Counted from the stretch's first letter, positions 44,240 to 54,209 are shown. The stretch: DNA of 64,000 bases from Mucilaginibacter xinganensis (GCF_002257585.1 NZ_CP022743.1:5208001-5272000); one strand, 5' to 3'. Notes: a model not told the origin generated them from the letters alone. Program-made: numbers and translations.

Positions 44240-45477
44240 TTTGCTCTAAAATGTTTGATGGCTATAGAAAACAGTTCTACCTGCCGCCCGGTAAGACTTT
44301 CGGCGCTATATTTTTTAAATTTATCAGTAAGCGTCAGGTGTTTCAGGTTACCGTTCCCCCACTCGTTAAGCGTTTGGCAGATAACCTCATTTAAATTCGA
44401 CGCGTCCTGGTTAAAAGTCAAAACAACGGCGTCATTTGTGCATTCCTTTATAGCTGCAACAGCATTACTATTTTCGTTAAAAATAGCCAGCAATGGTTTG
44501 CCTGTTAACAGGTATGGAAAAATTTTTGACGCTGTATATTTCGGATCATCAGAGCCAGGCACAAATAAGGCATCCGCTTGCTGCAAGGTCCATAAGGTAT
44601 GATAATAACTGATCCGGTCAGTAATTTCAACTACTGATTCTTCAATACCATATTTTTCAGCAAGAGGCAATATCGTAGGTTTACCCTGCCCTGCAGGCGC
44701 ATAGCTGGTGCCTATAAAATACAGGCGCAGCCTGCTGAATACTTCCGGGTTTTCAGCCAACCCCTGCTTTACCGCCTCGAATAAAGGGGTAATGGCTTTT
44801 TGCATGTCCATTCCGCCGCGGCCAACATACACTATGTTGGTGAATCCGCTTTGCAGCAGCATCTTAAAATCGCCCTTATTATCTGCAGCTATTTTTAAAT
44901 CGGGCTCAAAAGCGCCGAAGTTGATGGTGGCCGACGGTAAACCCTTTATTTCAGGATACCTTGCCTTTAAATCATTAATATAAGCAGCCGAAACGCTTAT
45001 CAACCCATCTGCCGCCTTCATAGCTACCGGCTCTAAATATTTGTGCAACCTGTACGAGAACCAATATTTGGCGGGGCGCTGCTCTTTGGGTTTATCCCGG
45101 TAATATTCAGAATGCCATGGGTCCTGCATATCTATCACATATGGTACCGCAAAGCGTCTTTTCCAATATGCTCCTAAAATGCAAACCGGGAACTGCGTGG
45201 TCGAAAAATAAATAAGATCATATTTTTCATGCCGCAAAATTTCGTTTACTTTTTTACGATACGACCAAAGTGAACGCAGTGCAAGGCTACCCAATCCTAT
45301 CCTTGAAGTTACCGACCTGCTCAAGGCTTTTACTTTATAAATTTTAATATCCTCCGGGATACTCTGAACCAGCAATTCATCCTGCACCACATCCGAATAT
45401 TTTTCATCTACGGTAACTACCGCAACATCCCACCCGAATTCTTTAAAATAAGGCAGGCTCATCCTAACGCGCTGCAT
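44236..45477 (-). CDS. Glycosyltransferase, GT4-like, exosortase-locus type; true start probably upstream
   Basis: This gives 413 residues from ATG 45477 (MQRVRMSLPYFKEFG). The frame is open 20 codons further, to TAG 45541-45543. The upstream codons encode KVLIISPYFPPSNAAD, which is the expected first strand and loop of this family. Therefore the real start is probably non-ATG (candidates CTG 45534 or ATT 45516). The donor-side motif is PGSDDPKYTASKIFPYLLTG. It resembles the glycosyltransferase group that accompanies exosortase Y loci (XYAG1), recognised from memory. Confidence 0.8.
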   Translation of the reverse strand: MQRVRMSLPYFKEFGWDVAVVTVDEKYSDVVQDELLVQSIPEDIKIYKVKALSRSVTSRIGLGSLALRSLWSYRKKVNEILRHEKYDLIYFSTTQFPVCILGAYWKRRFAVPYVIDMQDPWHSEYYRDKPKEQRPAKYWFSYRLHKYLEPVAMKAADGLISVSAAYINDLKARYPEIKGLPSATINFGAFEPDLKIAADNKGDFKMLLQSGFTNIVYVGRGGMDMQKAITPLFEAVKQGLAENPEVFSRLRLYFIGTSYAPAGQGKPTILPLAEKYGIEESVVEITDRISYYHTLWTLQQADALFVPGSDDPKYTASKIFPYLLTGKPLLAIFNENSNAVAAIKECTNDAVVLTFNQDASNLNEVICQTLNEWGNGNLKHLTLTDKFKKYSAESLTGRQVELFSIAIKHFRAK

Positions 45478-45523
45478 ATCCGCAGCATTTGACGGCGGGA
45501 AATAGGGAGAAATAATCAGAACT

Positions 45524-46777
45524 TTAGCGTTCAGTTTTATCTAGGGTTTGGGTAATTAGGGTTAAAAACTTTTTGCTTTCATTTTCCCAGTTCAATGTAT
45601 TCGTCGCCAGGGCCAGTGAAGCTTCCCGGCAGGCTAAAAGCTTACTCCTGTCTTTGTTAAACACGGATAACAGCGCTGCCAATGTGCCTACATCACCTTT
45701 CCGGTATAAAGCTCCAATTGCAGGATATTTTGACAACAACGCACTTTGCGCAGTTGTATCACTTGCTACAATTGCTAAACCGGCTTGCATATAGGTGAAA
45801 ATTTTATTGCTTAAAGCAAAGTCATTGTTTATGCTGAACCCCGGCTCCATTGCCAGCCCAATATCAAATTCTGCGGCAAATTCAGCCAATGCACCGGGCA
45901 TAACGGGCTCATGATAAAATATCTTCGCAATCCCATTATTCAATTCATCAATAAAAGCTGTTGTTTGGCCGGAGTGATAGCCCAACAAATGCAATTCAAA
46001 ATTCTTATCGGCCAACATGTGCAATGCCTTTACAACGTCCTCAATGCCCCTGCTGTTGCCAATAACCTGCGAAAACCAAAACAACTTCACAGGCCCGGTA
46101 GTGTTTGGTTTAACCGGCTCCCTTATCGCACCTGCCGGGAAAACATTTAACAGTGTTACAGGTGTCTTACCCGGAAAAAGCCGGTCGTAAGCTTGTGTGA
46201 TTTGCTGGCTGCTGGCAGTTAAATAGCTTACGTGCGGGATATATTTGTTTTCGATACCTGCTTTCAGGGCTACTTTATAATCTTTGTCGTTACTTGATGA
46301 TTCATACCGGTGAAGATCCTCTGCATCAAACCCGCACGGCTTATTATATTTTTTTGCTGCCTTCACTACTGCAGGTAATGCGCCCAGGTTATGGCCAATA
46401 TACAGATCGGCCTGGTAGCTTTTAGCCGCACGGATAAGAAAATAACTATTCCTGGAAATGGCGAATTCCGAAAAATAGCTTATTCCCATTTTCCTGGTAA
46501 GTAATGCTGCAATCCAGGTAATTAAGCGGCTAAAAAAATAAACCAGTCGTTTCCCAACCGGGTCGCCCCCCACCCGTATTGCCTGCCATTTTTTTGAAGG
46601 TAAAAGATTTTTGTCGATAATGGTTCCCCACTCATTCCAGTATGCATAAAGCACAGTAACATCGTACCCGTTTTCGGCCAGGGTATCGGCTTCCTTTACC
46701 AGCCGCGGGTTCAATGCCGGTTGCCCTGACGAAACCAGTACTATCTTTTTTTTAACAGGATTGTCTTTTAAAGTCAC
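45524..46777 (-). CDS. Glycosyltransferase, GT4-like
   Basis: This 417-residue GT-B enzyme has an N-terminal strand KIVLVSSGQPALNPRLVKE, a central IGHNLGALPAVVKAAKKY, and a donor region with FSQVIGNSRGIEDVVKAL and NDFALSNKIFTYMQAGLAIV. The first residues (MTLKDNPVKK) overlap the preceding gene's stop by 4 bp. Confidence 0.88.
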   Translation of the reverse strand: MTLKDNPVKKKIVLVSSGQPALNPRLVKEADTLAENGYDVTVLYAYWNEWGTIIDKNLLPSKKWQAIRVGGDPVGKRLVYFFSRLITWIAALLTRKMGISYFSEFAISRNSYFLIRAAKSYQADLYIGHNLGALPAVVKAAKKYNKPCGFDAEDLHRYESSSNDKDYKVALKAGIENKYIPHVSYLTASSQQITQAYDRLFPGKTPVTLLNVFPAGAIREPVKPNTTGPVKLFWFSQVIGNSRGIEDVVKALHMLADKNFELHLLGYHSGQTTAFIDELNNGIAKIFYHEPVMPGALAEFAAEFDIGLAMEPGFSINNDFALSNKIFTYMQAGLAIVASDTTAQSALLSKYPAIGALYRKGDVGTLAALLSVFNKDRSKLLACREASLALATNTLNWENESKKFLTLITQTLDKTER

Positions 46778-47715
46778 TTGCCTTTAAACAGGGGATATAA
46801 TTTATAGATAAAATCTTTATGAAAAGCGCTTCCCCCGCCATAAACATAATGTTCGCTTGTTATTTTATTGCCTAAAAACATCTCCTTACGGGCCAGGTCA
46901 TACTGTTTTGGCAAACCTAAAAAGTTGCCTTTCTCGCTGGCGAACATAGCCAGTAGTGTTTGCTCCAGGTGCCATGATTCCGTTTTATACAGGTTGCCCT
47001 CCATTACTTTATTTATAAAAGGGAAAAAGTGTTCATCAAAATTATGCAGCAGTAATCCGGAGTTAAAAAGGTCTATCATTGGCGAGGTAAGATACCGGCC
47101 CAGCGTGTCGTCATCAAAAGTATATGAGTTATTTACATCCCGGTTATAACAGCCGTTGTAATTACGTTTTTCAACTACTTCCAGTATTTCATCGGGCCTC
47201 GAAAAAAAAAGCACATCCGAATCAATATGCAATAAATAGGCTGTTGTTTTTTCTACGATCATGTCAAATAACTTGATTGATAAAAAAAATACCTCCCTTA
47301 ATTGCGTGCAATTTTCCAGCCCCTTCGATTCCAGCAATGCTTTAACCTTTTTATTTTCATCAACCCTTAAAAATATCTTAATCCCCGGAAACATTTTTTT
47401 CAGGAAACTGATCTCTTTGTCAGTAAGCGTTCCGTCTTCATGGTAATGCAGGTAAACATCCTTGTTCCAGAAACAAAAACTGTAAAGAGCGGCTACCGAT
47501 TCGTAGAAATTTTTTTTACTGGAAACCGTGGCTAACGTAAGGCTGGCGCTTTCGGGCTTTAAAACAATAGGCGGCAGTGACCGAACTTTTCTTTTCAGGA
47601 GGCTGCGGTAGGTTAGCTTTTTTGTTTTTTCAGATACCCGGGTGTAATAACTGGTGTTACTAAACTGAAGCTCGTACTTTATTTTATTTATGATCTTTTT
47701 AATCATGGTAATCAA
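46774..47715 (-). CDS. GT-A fold glycosyltransferase-like protein
   Basis: This 313-residue protein has a DxD-type motif in LLHIDSDVLFFSRP and a donor-fold start (LTLATVSSKKNFYESVAALY). Later DLFNSGLLLHNF and ESWHLEQTLLAMFAS resemble GT8-like hexosyltransferases and the two FIDSDCL proteins elsewhere in this operon. Substrate unknown. It overlaps the next upstream gene by 17 bp. M4 at 47706 is an alternative start. Confidence 0.75.
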   Translation of the reverse strand: MITMIKKIINKIKYELQFSNTSYYTRVSEKTKKLTYRSLLKRKVRSLPPIVLKPESASLTLATVSSKKNFYESVAALYSFCFWNKDVYLHYHEDGTLTDKEISFLKKMFPGIKIFLRVDENKKVKALLESKGLENCTQLREVFFLSIKLFDMIVEKTTAYLLHIDSDVLFFSRPDEILEVVEKRNYNGCYNRDVNNSYTFDDDTLGRYLTSPMIDLFNSGLLLHNFDEHFFPFINKVMEGNLYKTESWHLEQTLLAMFASEKGNFLGLPKQYDLARKEMFLGNKITSEHYVYGGGSAFHKDFIYKLYPLFKGK

Positions 47716-48727
47716 ACAGTGAAAGGTACCTGGCAGCTATTTTAGTAACATTGAATTTTTGCGCTGCTGCCGCTCTGCATTTCTCCCGGTCAATTTCCTT
47801 CAAAAGCGGAATCTTGTTGGTCATTTGCGCTTCGTCTTCTACTATAAATCCGGTTATGCCATTATTCACAACCTCGGGAACCGAGCCCCGGTTAAACGCA
47901 ATTACCGGAGTACCGCAGGCCATTGCTTCAACCATCACCATCCCGAAGGGTTCATCCCACTCAATAGGAAACAATAGTGCTTTAGCCTGCCCCAGGTAGA
48001 GATTTTTTTCCTCATCGTTTAAGGCCCCCAGATAAATAACCTGTTTGCCATCAATCAAAGGCTCAATTTGCTGTTTATAGTACGCCAAATTATCTGCCGT
48101 TTCAGGAATATTACCTGCTATCCACAAAGTATTAGCTGTACGCTTAGCTATTTTTATAGCTGTATGTGCCCCCTTCACTTTGTCTAAACGGCCCAAAAAC
48201 ATTAAAGGCGAATCATGGTCAACCCGGGCATTTACCCGGTACTTTGAAAAGTCAATAGCGTTGTAAACCGTTTTCCAGCTCCCCGCAACGTTCCCTGTGG
48301 ATACGCAATAGTTACTGCAGGCCGTGAAGATCAGGTTACGGTTAGGCAGGCTGGTAACAATTTTTATTCCTTTGGTGCTCACCGGCCGCCCATAGGTCAT
48401 TATTTTTTTTACGGGTGCGTTTAAAACAGGCAACAGGTAAACCAACCGTCCAAAATTATGGATCAGGTCAAAATCGTTCCGGCGTTTGTAAAGAAAAGCC
48501 CAGGCTTGCAGCAGTTCCTTACTTTTTTGAGCAGATGATCTCTCCAGGTTGTTTACACCGAAAGCATAACACTCACCCGGGATGTGGGAACCGGGACCTG
48601 CCAATAAACTTACCTCGTGCCCTTGTCTTTTATATTCTTCCGCAAACATGTGTACCAATCGCTCATGCCCGCCGTATAGCGGTGGCGGTACAGGTATACC
48701 CGGATCCATGATCAGTAATATCTTCAA
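47699..48727 (-). CDS. Glycosyltransferase, GT4 family
   Basis: This 342-residue GT-B enzyme has the N-terminal PPPLYGGHERLVHMFAEEY, HNFGRLVYLLPVL, FLGRLDKVKGAHTAI, and the Ex7E region EWDEPFGMVMVEAMACGTPV. A retaining transferase is expected. It overlaps the neighbour by 4 bp. Confidence 0.94.
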   Translation of the reverse strand: MKILLIMDPGIPVPPPLYGGHERLVHMFAEEYKRQGHEVSLLAGPGSHIPGECYAFGVNNLERSSAQKSKELLQAWAFLYKRRNDFDLIHNFGRLVYLLPVLNAPVKKIMTYGRPVSTKGIKIVTSLPNRNLIFTACSNYCVSTGNVAGSWKTVYNAIDFSKYRVNARVDHDSPLMFLGRLDKVKGAHTAIKIAKRTANTLWIAGNIPETADNLAYYKQQIEPLIDGKQVIYLGALNDEEKNLYLGQAKALLFPIEWDEPFGMVMVEAMACGTPVIAFNRGSVPEVVNNGITGFIVEDEAQMTNKIPLLKEIDREKCRAAAAQKFNVTKIAARYLSLFDYHD

Positions 48728-49713
48728 GCTATTTCTTTTTCAACCCCATTAAAAATCTGTAGGTATCTTTCTGCGGAGCGTTCAAGCGTCAGGTTATTTA
48801 AAATGAATTGACGGGGCTTAAACTTGTCGCGCATACTTAAAAACGTATCAAGCTGCTTTTCAAATTCGGAGATCTCCTTAAACTTCAGTCCGCAGCTTTC
48901 ATGCCAGTAAGGAACGGAGCTCACCGGCGCATACTTTACCTTTTCAGGGTAGTAGTAGGGGTCCTGCCAAAAACCGCCCCGGTCCCACGCAAGTATGGGC
49001 GTATCTGTAGCCAATATCTGCTGATAGGCCAATCCCTGTGTTTCATGTTCACACAAAAATATCACGGCCTTACTATCTGCAATTTTTTCCTGCAATTCGC
49101 TATGGGTATAACTGCCATAGCGCACAAACGTATAGTTTAGCTTATGCTGGTCTAAAATCTTCAATATAGGATCAATCAGCGTTTTTCCGAATGTATCGCG
49201 TTGCCAGCGGATCTTATCGTATATGAGGAAGTCTGTGCTTTTCTGCCCCGCATACGGCGTCCATTTTTCTGTATCAATGCCAACCGGCCAGGCTATGGCT
49301 TTGCTGCCATACCATGGGCGGCACATCTCTGCCATCCAGTCGCCCGGCACTAAAAACCGCTTCACATTAGGATACTTTTCAAAAAGATCAGGGCATTCAA
49401 TGGGGTGCGAATAAACCCCGGCGCCAAAAATCACCGGATTTTCCCATTTTCGCTCAAACAGCAACTGGGGCTTTCCTATAATACAGGCAATCTCTTCCGG
49501 ATGCTTTTTGATATATGCGAAATCATTAAAACGATAGGGCACGTTTATTTTATCCAGCCCCTTCATTAGCTCCAAAGCTACCATCATTACTCCGCCCGGC
49601 CGCTGTTTACCGCGCACCATCCTTCTGATCCAGCGCCTCGGGTACCGGTCAAACTTTATCCAGCGGTCGGGGTCCGGTTCTTCATAAAAAATATTCAGGG
49701 CCTTGCTGCTCAA
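48724..49713 (-). CDS. Glycosyltransferase family 1-like
   Basis: This 329-residue protein has GT-B features: GGVMMVALELMKGLDKINV near the N-terminus, RFLVPGDWMAEMCRPWYG in the middle and IFLCEHETQGLAYQQILATD as the donor site. It groups with the less-characterised glycosyltransferases of exopolysaccharide loci. Start and stop overlap neighbours by 4 bp on both sides. Confidence 0.78.
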   Translation of the reverse strand: MSSKALNIFYEEPDPDRWIKFDRYPRRWIRRMVRGKQRPGGVMMVALELMKGLDKINVPYRFNDFAYIKKHPEEIACIIGKPQLLFERKWENPVIFGAGVYSHPIECPDLFEKYPNVKRFLVPGDWMAEMCRPWYGSKAIAWPVGIDTEKWTPYAGQKSTDFLIYDKIRWQRDTFGKTLIDPILKILDQHKLNYTFVRYGSYTHSELQEKIADSKAVIFLCEHETQGLAYQQILATDTPILAWDRGGFWQDPYYYPEKVKYAPVSSVPYWHESCGLKFKEISEFEKQLDTFLSMRDKFKPRQFILNNLTLERSAERYLQIFNGVEKEIA

Positions 49714-50645
49714 CGTAACAAAAATTTCCGGCGAAGCCTTAACAGCTTTTCTGTATTAACAAAACCAAGCTTCTGATAACACTTGCCTAACAAGCCGGGC
49801 TCCGGTGCTTTAAATTCTGGGTTGAGCGCTCTTATCCAGTTAACAAGCCGGGCAGCCTCACCCAAATCATAAATGGCAATCCAGTGGGCCAGTGGCCAAA
49901 GTATATTTATTGCGGCATTGATGCGTCGGGGGGTAAGTTTTCCACTGGTGCGTAACTTGTTTAATATATTTTTATAGAGGCCCAGGTGCTGTGAATTCTG
50001 CAGGTGTTGTTTTACACCACTGCTAATTTGTAACCTGTCATGATGGGCCACGCGGTGTATAAGCGCAGCACCCTTATGCGCTGCAACCTTAGGTTCCTTT
50101 AAAGCTACCTCCAGTATAAAAAACCTGTCATCTCTTAATGCAAATTCCTGCCGGTGGGTTATATCCGTGATAAAATCTTTTTTAAACAAAAATGCTGAGT
50201 AGTGCGACCCGTCCCCTTCACCCAACTGCCGGGCTATAAAATCGTCCGTATCAGCCCAGGGCTGGACTTTTAGTATTTGCCCCTCCCGCTCAAATAATTG
50301 GTAGCCGCTTACTACTATATCGGCAAAGCCTGCTTCGGCCAGCTCAAATTGTTGGTCGTTAGCCCCCTGGCTTATCAGGTCATCCGAATCTAAAAAACGG
50401 ATATACTTTCCTTTGGCTATTTCAAATGCCTTATTTACTGCAACACATTTACCTGAATTGGGCTGGCTTAATATCACCAGGTCGTTTTGGCGGGCCAGCC
50501 AAGTCGCTGTTCCATCACTGCTGCCATCATCAATAACAATTATTTCTACCCGGCACTTATTATTTCTGCAACTGTCAATTGTTTGCGGCAAACTCCACAA
50601 ACGGTTATATGCAGGTATAATAATTGAAATATCCATTGCAGCCAT
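49710..50645 (-). CDS. Glycosyltransferase, GT2 family (cassette copy A, third gene)
   Basis: This 311-residue inverting GT-A enzyme has ISIIIPAYNRLWSLPQTID, VIDDGSSDGTATWL and the DxD-type LDSDDL. ATG 50645 shares one base with the preceding gene's TGA (TGATG); the ATG at 50636 is another candidate. It is the third gene of a GT2-GTA-GT2 triplet that recurs at 56213-59044. Confidence 0.92.
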   Translation of the reverse strand: MAAMDISIIIPAYNRLWSLPQTIDSCRNNKCRVEIIVIDDGSSDGTATWLARQNDLVILSQPNSGKCVAVNKAFEIAKGKYIRFLDSDDLISQGANDQQFELAEAGFADIVVSGYQLFEREGQILKVQPWADTDDFIARQLGEGDGSHYSAFLFKKDFITDITHRQEFALRDDRFFILEVALKEPKVAAHKGAALIHRVAHHDRLQISSGVKQHLQNSQHLGLYKNILNKLRTSGKLTPRRINAAINILWPLAHWIAIYDLGEAARLVNWIRALNPEFKAPEPGLLGKCYQKLGFVNTEKLLRLRRKFLLR

Positions 50646-51616
50646 CAGGTAATTATGCGGTCTGAACTTTTAATTTTCCTTACTCCAAAAAGTCTGTGGT
50701 AGGTACTTCTGAAAGTATTCTTAAAAAACAATTTTAACCGTTCAGGATATTCTATCCTGATTAAACTTCTTAAATTATCCAGCTGCGTCAATTTATCATC
50801 GGCTGCTTTTTCAAGCCTGAAAACTTCGCGCCGGTAGGGATAATGCAAGGTGTACTCCCCTAAAAAATGCACTATAAGCGGGTGCACTTTTTCAAACGGA
50901 TACCATGCCCTGTGTTCAGGGTGTGGTAACGGGGGGTTAACCAAAAGTGTATTTCCTTTTATTATATCTATTTGATATTTGCCCGGGCATGCCAGCGGGT
51001 CGCTCATTATACTGCCATCGTCAATTAGTGGCTTCATACCTTCCAGCTGCATGGCCAACGCCATGATCACTTCATCATTCGGCCGGTTTCGCAGCCGCAC
51101 AAAACCAATTTCATCATACTGTTTTTCAATCAGGCGCGCGCGCTCATAAACCCGGGCAGCGGCATCGCCATTTTCGAGGTAATAAAGTCCGCCGTTAAAT
51201 TTGGGCAAGTGCGGCACATCAAATCTTTTACATACCGCGTTGATATCGCCAAACCATTCGCCGGATGAAATATAGTTGCCCACCACGGCCACCTGCATTC
51301 CCTTAAACCGATCGAACAACGATGAAAGGTCCCCGAAGATCAGGCAGTCACTATCAATAAACAGCGTTTGACCCTGGGGTGCAACTTTATCTAAAAATAA
51401 CTTGGTTGAAAAGCCCTCGCCAAGTTCGCCGGGCCTTATGGTTTTAATTTCGGCGCTAAACGCCACATCTTCGGGCAATAATTCGGGGCTGTCTGTTACT
51501 ATGCAAAAAGTGATCTCCGCATTGGTATTCCACCGGTAAAATGACCTTGCCAAATTAACAGCCAGGTTAATATACAATGGTTTGCCTGTTGCTATGGTTA
51601 AAACAGTTTTTTTCAA
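50645..51616 (-). CDS. GT-A glycosyltransferase-like protein (cassette copy A, middle gene)
   Basis: This 323-residue protein has VLTIATGKPLYINLAVNLA, the acidic motif LFIDSDCLIFGDL, and PKFNGGLYYLENG plus RPNDEVIMALAM, like GT8/GT-A hexosyltransferases. It is homologous to the protein at 57123 (FIDSDCLCYDNL, ILFNGGFYYI). Both lie directly after a GT2 gene and before another GT2 gene, indicating duplication of the triplet. Confidence 0.78.
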   Translation of the reverse strand: MKKTVLTIATGKPLYINLAVNLARSFYRWNTNAEITFCIVTDSPELLPEDVAFSAEIKTIRPGELGEGFSTKLFLDKVAPQGQTLFIDSDCLIFGDLSSLFDRFKGMQVAVVGNYISSGEWFGDINAVCKRFDVPHLPKFNGGLYYLENGDAAARVYERARLIEKQYDEIGFVRLRNRPNDEVIMALAMQLEGMKPLIDDGSIMSDPLACPGKYQIDIIKGNTLLVNPPLPHPEHRAWYPFEKVHPLIVHFLGEYTLHYPYRREVFRLEKAADDKLTQLDNLRSLIRIEYPERLKLFFKNTFRSTYHRLFGVRKIKSSDRIIT

Positions 51617-52629
51617 CCCGCTGCTATCGCCTTTCTAAATTTTTCACTAATGGTACGGTAATATCTTTCAATGTCCGAATTCAATTTAACAATAGCTGCT
51701 AAACGTCCCTTTGCGTGGTTAACATTCACTCTGCCAATAAACTTTTTTAACGAGTCCCCTTTTTTGAGCGTGTTAACCAGGCTGATCAAATAAATATTCA
51801 GGCTGATGGCCAACGTCCAGCCCCATGTTTTCTTAAACCATGGAAGCGTTGGGTTAAATAGCCATGAATACGGACGATGCAGGATATTGCAGTACCCAAA
51901 CTGGTAAACAAGGTTAAGAAGATACTTATCGGTAAGCCTGTTTTTGGGTATAAAGTGGTAAAATTTCAAATCCTCGCTGTAAGCTATATCAAAGTTCAGC
52001 AGCTTAATAGCATAACACACCTCTACATCGCCGCCCGAACTCAACTTATCGCTGAGCCTGTCCGTTGCGATAGGTGTAAAATCCATTGCTTTAAGTTGCT
52101 CCAGTACTGATTTTCTTACTACTGAGCCAGCGCCGTAGACATAAGGGCTGTCCCCTTCAATTACCCCGTTGTGGCTGCTTTGTGCACCAGTAGCGTAGTT
52201 GCCGCTGTAAGTGCCGAACCATTCCGGTGGCTCTATTTCAGGCTTAGGAATTCCGCATCCACCAATAATACCCCAGTTCGGGTGGCTTTCCAAAAGGTTA
52301 TAAGCGCTATTTACGTAGCTGTCAAAAAGCCAGTTATCATCGTCACAAAATATAATAGAATCATACATTGACTCCGCCACGCCTTTTTCGCGGGCAAAGC
52401 TCAGCCCGGCAACAGGCTGGTCAACCACTTTAAACCCAACACCAGGGAGTTTGTATTTAACCCATTCTTCGGCAGCAAACTGTGCAGTATTATCGGCCGA
52501 ACTATTATTTACTACAATTAGTTCCCATTGAATATGGTCCGGAACTTTTTGAAGCGCGATATATAACAATGTTTCAGGCAACCGCAAAGCGCTGTTATAA
52601 CAACAAATTATTACCGAAACACCTTTCAT
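51613..52629 (-). CDS. Glycosyltransferase, GT2 family (cassette copy A, first gene)
   Basis: This 338-residue GT2 enzyme has VSVIICCYNSALRLPETLLY, VVNNSSADNT, FCDDDNWL, GIIGGCGIPKPEIEPPEWFG and SGGDVEVCYAIKLL. It is homologous over its length to the protein at 58040 (VSVIVCCYNSSLRIVKTLEY, FCDDDNWL, SAGGDSELCGRVRL). It overlaps the GT10 gene by 4 bp. Confidence 0.92.
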   Translation of the reverse strand: MKGVSVIICCYNSALRLPETLLYIALQKVPDHIQWELIVVNNSSADNTAQFAAEEWVKYKLPGVGFKVVDQPVAGLSFAREKGVAESMYDSIIFCDDDNWLFDSYVNSAYNLLESHPNWGIIGGCGIPKPEIEPPEWFGTYSGNYATGAQSSHNGVIEGDSPYVYGAGSVVRKSVLEQLKAMDFTPIATDRLSDKLSSGGDVEVCYAIKLLNFDIAYSEDLKFYHFIPKNRLTDKYLLNLVYQFGYCNILHRPYSWLFNPTLPWFKKTWGWTLAISLNIYLISLVNTLKKGDSLKKFIGRVNVNHAKGRLAAIVKLNSDIERYYRTISEKFRKAIAAG

Positions 52630-53579
52630 TTATTAAGCCTTTGTTGCAGTTGCTGGTATAATTTCCGCAACCTGTAATTGCTATAATAGGTTTCATGGCC
52701 GTTTACAGTGCAGCGCTTATTAATGCTATTCGCATCATCTAATTTTGATACAACATTGCAAAGTGCCGGGAACAACTGGTATTTTTTAAGGAATAGCAGT
52801 TTTTGATCAATCAACGTGTCCTCAAGCTCCGCCCAGGGGGCTTCTTCCAACAGCTTTTCAATAGTTAATATACTCGCCTTGTAATCTTCAATATCAATCT
52901 GCACCAGCGAAGCCGGCGCAAAATAATTTGTAATGTCAGGGGCGCCATAATAAATTGGCATAGTATGGGCCAGGTAGCATTCCGTTATTTTTTCGGTAAA
53001 ATAACCGGGTATCGCTGAATTCTCTATCGCTAGTGAGTACTTATAAGGCGCTAAAGCATCCCACTTATCATCAATGGGGTTAAAGCCGCGTCCAAACACA
53101 TCAATCCTGTCCTTAAAATGCCCTATCATTTTATTAACAAAAGAGAAGCGTTTTTTGTGCCCGCTTAAAATGGTAAGATCGGAACACACCACCGACAGCG
53201 TTTTAGTTTTGGGGATCTTTATTTGATTATTGACTTCCGCAAACGACTTACTTAGCTGCCACTGATTAATTTCGTGCGTGTTTATTATGTTCCGGTGTTG
53301 CAGATCGTCCCGGCAGGTTATAACATAATTGAACTGGTTTAAAAATTTTTGATTAAACTGTTTTCCTTCATGCGCCTCATCTGTCATATAAATTACGTTC
53401 GAAGGCGGGCATTTAACAGTCATTTTTTCAAACTCGTGCGGAATATCGCCCCAAACTATCCAGTAATCACAAACATCGCAATTGTTATCAATTTCAAATC
53501 TATAGTCAACTATACCCGGATCAAGCTGACTCTTTAAAAAGTCGTGCCGCCAGGGCGTAGTAAGTTTAATTACTTTCAT
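52626..53579 (-). CDS. Alpha-1,3-fucosyltransferase-like protein, GT10 family
   Basis: This 317-residue protein has the GT10 donor motif YKYSLAIENSAIPGYFTEK followed by AHTMPIYYGAPDI. The N-terminal half is a divergent acceptor domain (CDYWIVWGDIPHEF). GT10 enzymes transfer L-fucose from GDP-fucose, usually in alpha-1,3/4 linkage. It is next to the GT2-GTA-GT2 triplet. No GDP-fucose synthesis genes are in the window. Confidence 0.85.
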   Translation of the reverse strand: MKVIKLTTPWRHDFLKSQLDPGIVDYRFEIDNNCDVCDYWIVWGDIPHEFEKMTVKCPPSNVIYMTDEAHEGKQFNQKFLNQFNYVITCRDDLQHRNIINTHEINQWQLSKSFAEVNNQIKIPKTKTLSVVCSDLTILSGHKKRFSFVNKMIGHFKDRIDVFGRGFNPIDDKWDALAPYKYSLAIENSAIPGYFTEKITECYLAHTMPIYYGAPDITNYFAPASLVQIDIEDYKASILTIEKLLEEAPWAELEDTLIDQKLLFLKKYQLFPALCNVVSKLDDANSINKRCTVNGHETYYSNYRLRKLYQQLQQRLNK

Positions 53580-54169
53580 GCAGATGTTGGAACTATTCTG
53601 ATGATATCCCTTTTTACAGACAGTTCCCGCTTTACTTTACTTTTTTTCAGCATATTTTTTAACGTCCTTATTGCAGGATAATCATCTGTACCGTTAAAAA
53701 ACCTGGCGTCATCTATTAAAATCACATGCGGTAATTCCGAATTAAAGATTAACTCCAGTTCGCTTACAACAGGCGTATTTAGGTCGCCTTTGGCTGTTTT
53801 TATATATTCATTATTATAGGTAAACTCTCCTGAGTAATGGCCATCCAGCCAAAACAACATGGGCTCCTTTACCTCTCGTAAAATATGCTCCAGTTCTACG
53901 TCGCTGCTGCCGTTAATGATTTTAACATTTTCATACGCCGAAAAACGGGCCTGCGCTCTTGATGCCAATTCCTCACTCAGTTCAATAGAATATAAAAATT
54001 TAAAATCTTTACGTAAACATTCTATGGTATCACCTAAAAAAGTACCCGTCTCCACAAATATTGATGGATTATATTTCTTTTTATATGACAGAATGATCGC
54101 TCGTTTTTCCTCATACTCCGGAATCACAACGTTTCGCCGGATAATATACCTGATTATTCTTTTTATCAT
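53576..54169 (-). CDS. Class I SAM methyltransferase-like protein
   Basis: This 197-residue protein has a Rossmann-like start (PSIFVETGTFLGDTIECL), an acidic second strand (YSIELSEELASRAQARF) and INGSSD. A MLFWLDGHYSGEF segment and LIDDARFF follow. The pattern resembles TylF/FkbM-type or Methyltransf_24 proteins. A methyltransferase role is likely but the motif I is incomplete (ETGTFLGDT), so activity is uncertain. The 40-bp gap upstream is the largest within the operon. Confidence 0.65.
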   Translation of the reverse strand: MIKRIIRYIIRRNVVIPEYEEKRAIILSYKKKYNPSIFVETGTFLGDTIECLRKDFKFLYSIELSEELASRAQARFSAYENVKIINGSSDVELEHILREVKEPMLFWLDGHYSGEFTYNNEYIKTAKGDLNTPVVSELELIFNSELPHVILIDDARFFNGTDDYPAIRTLKNMLKKSKVKRELSVKRDIIRIVPTSA

Positions 54170-54209
54170 AATTGCTTTTTATTTGAACCTTTTTTGAAAG
54201 GTAAACTTT

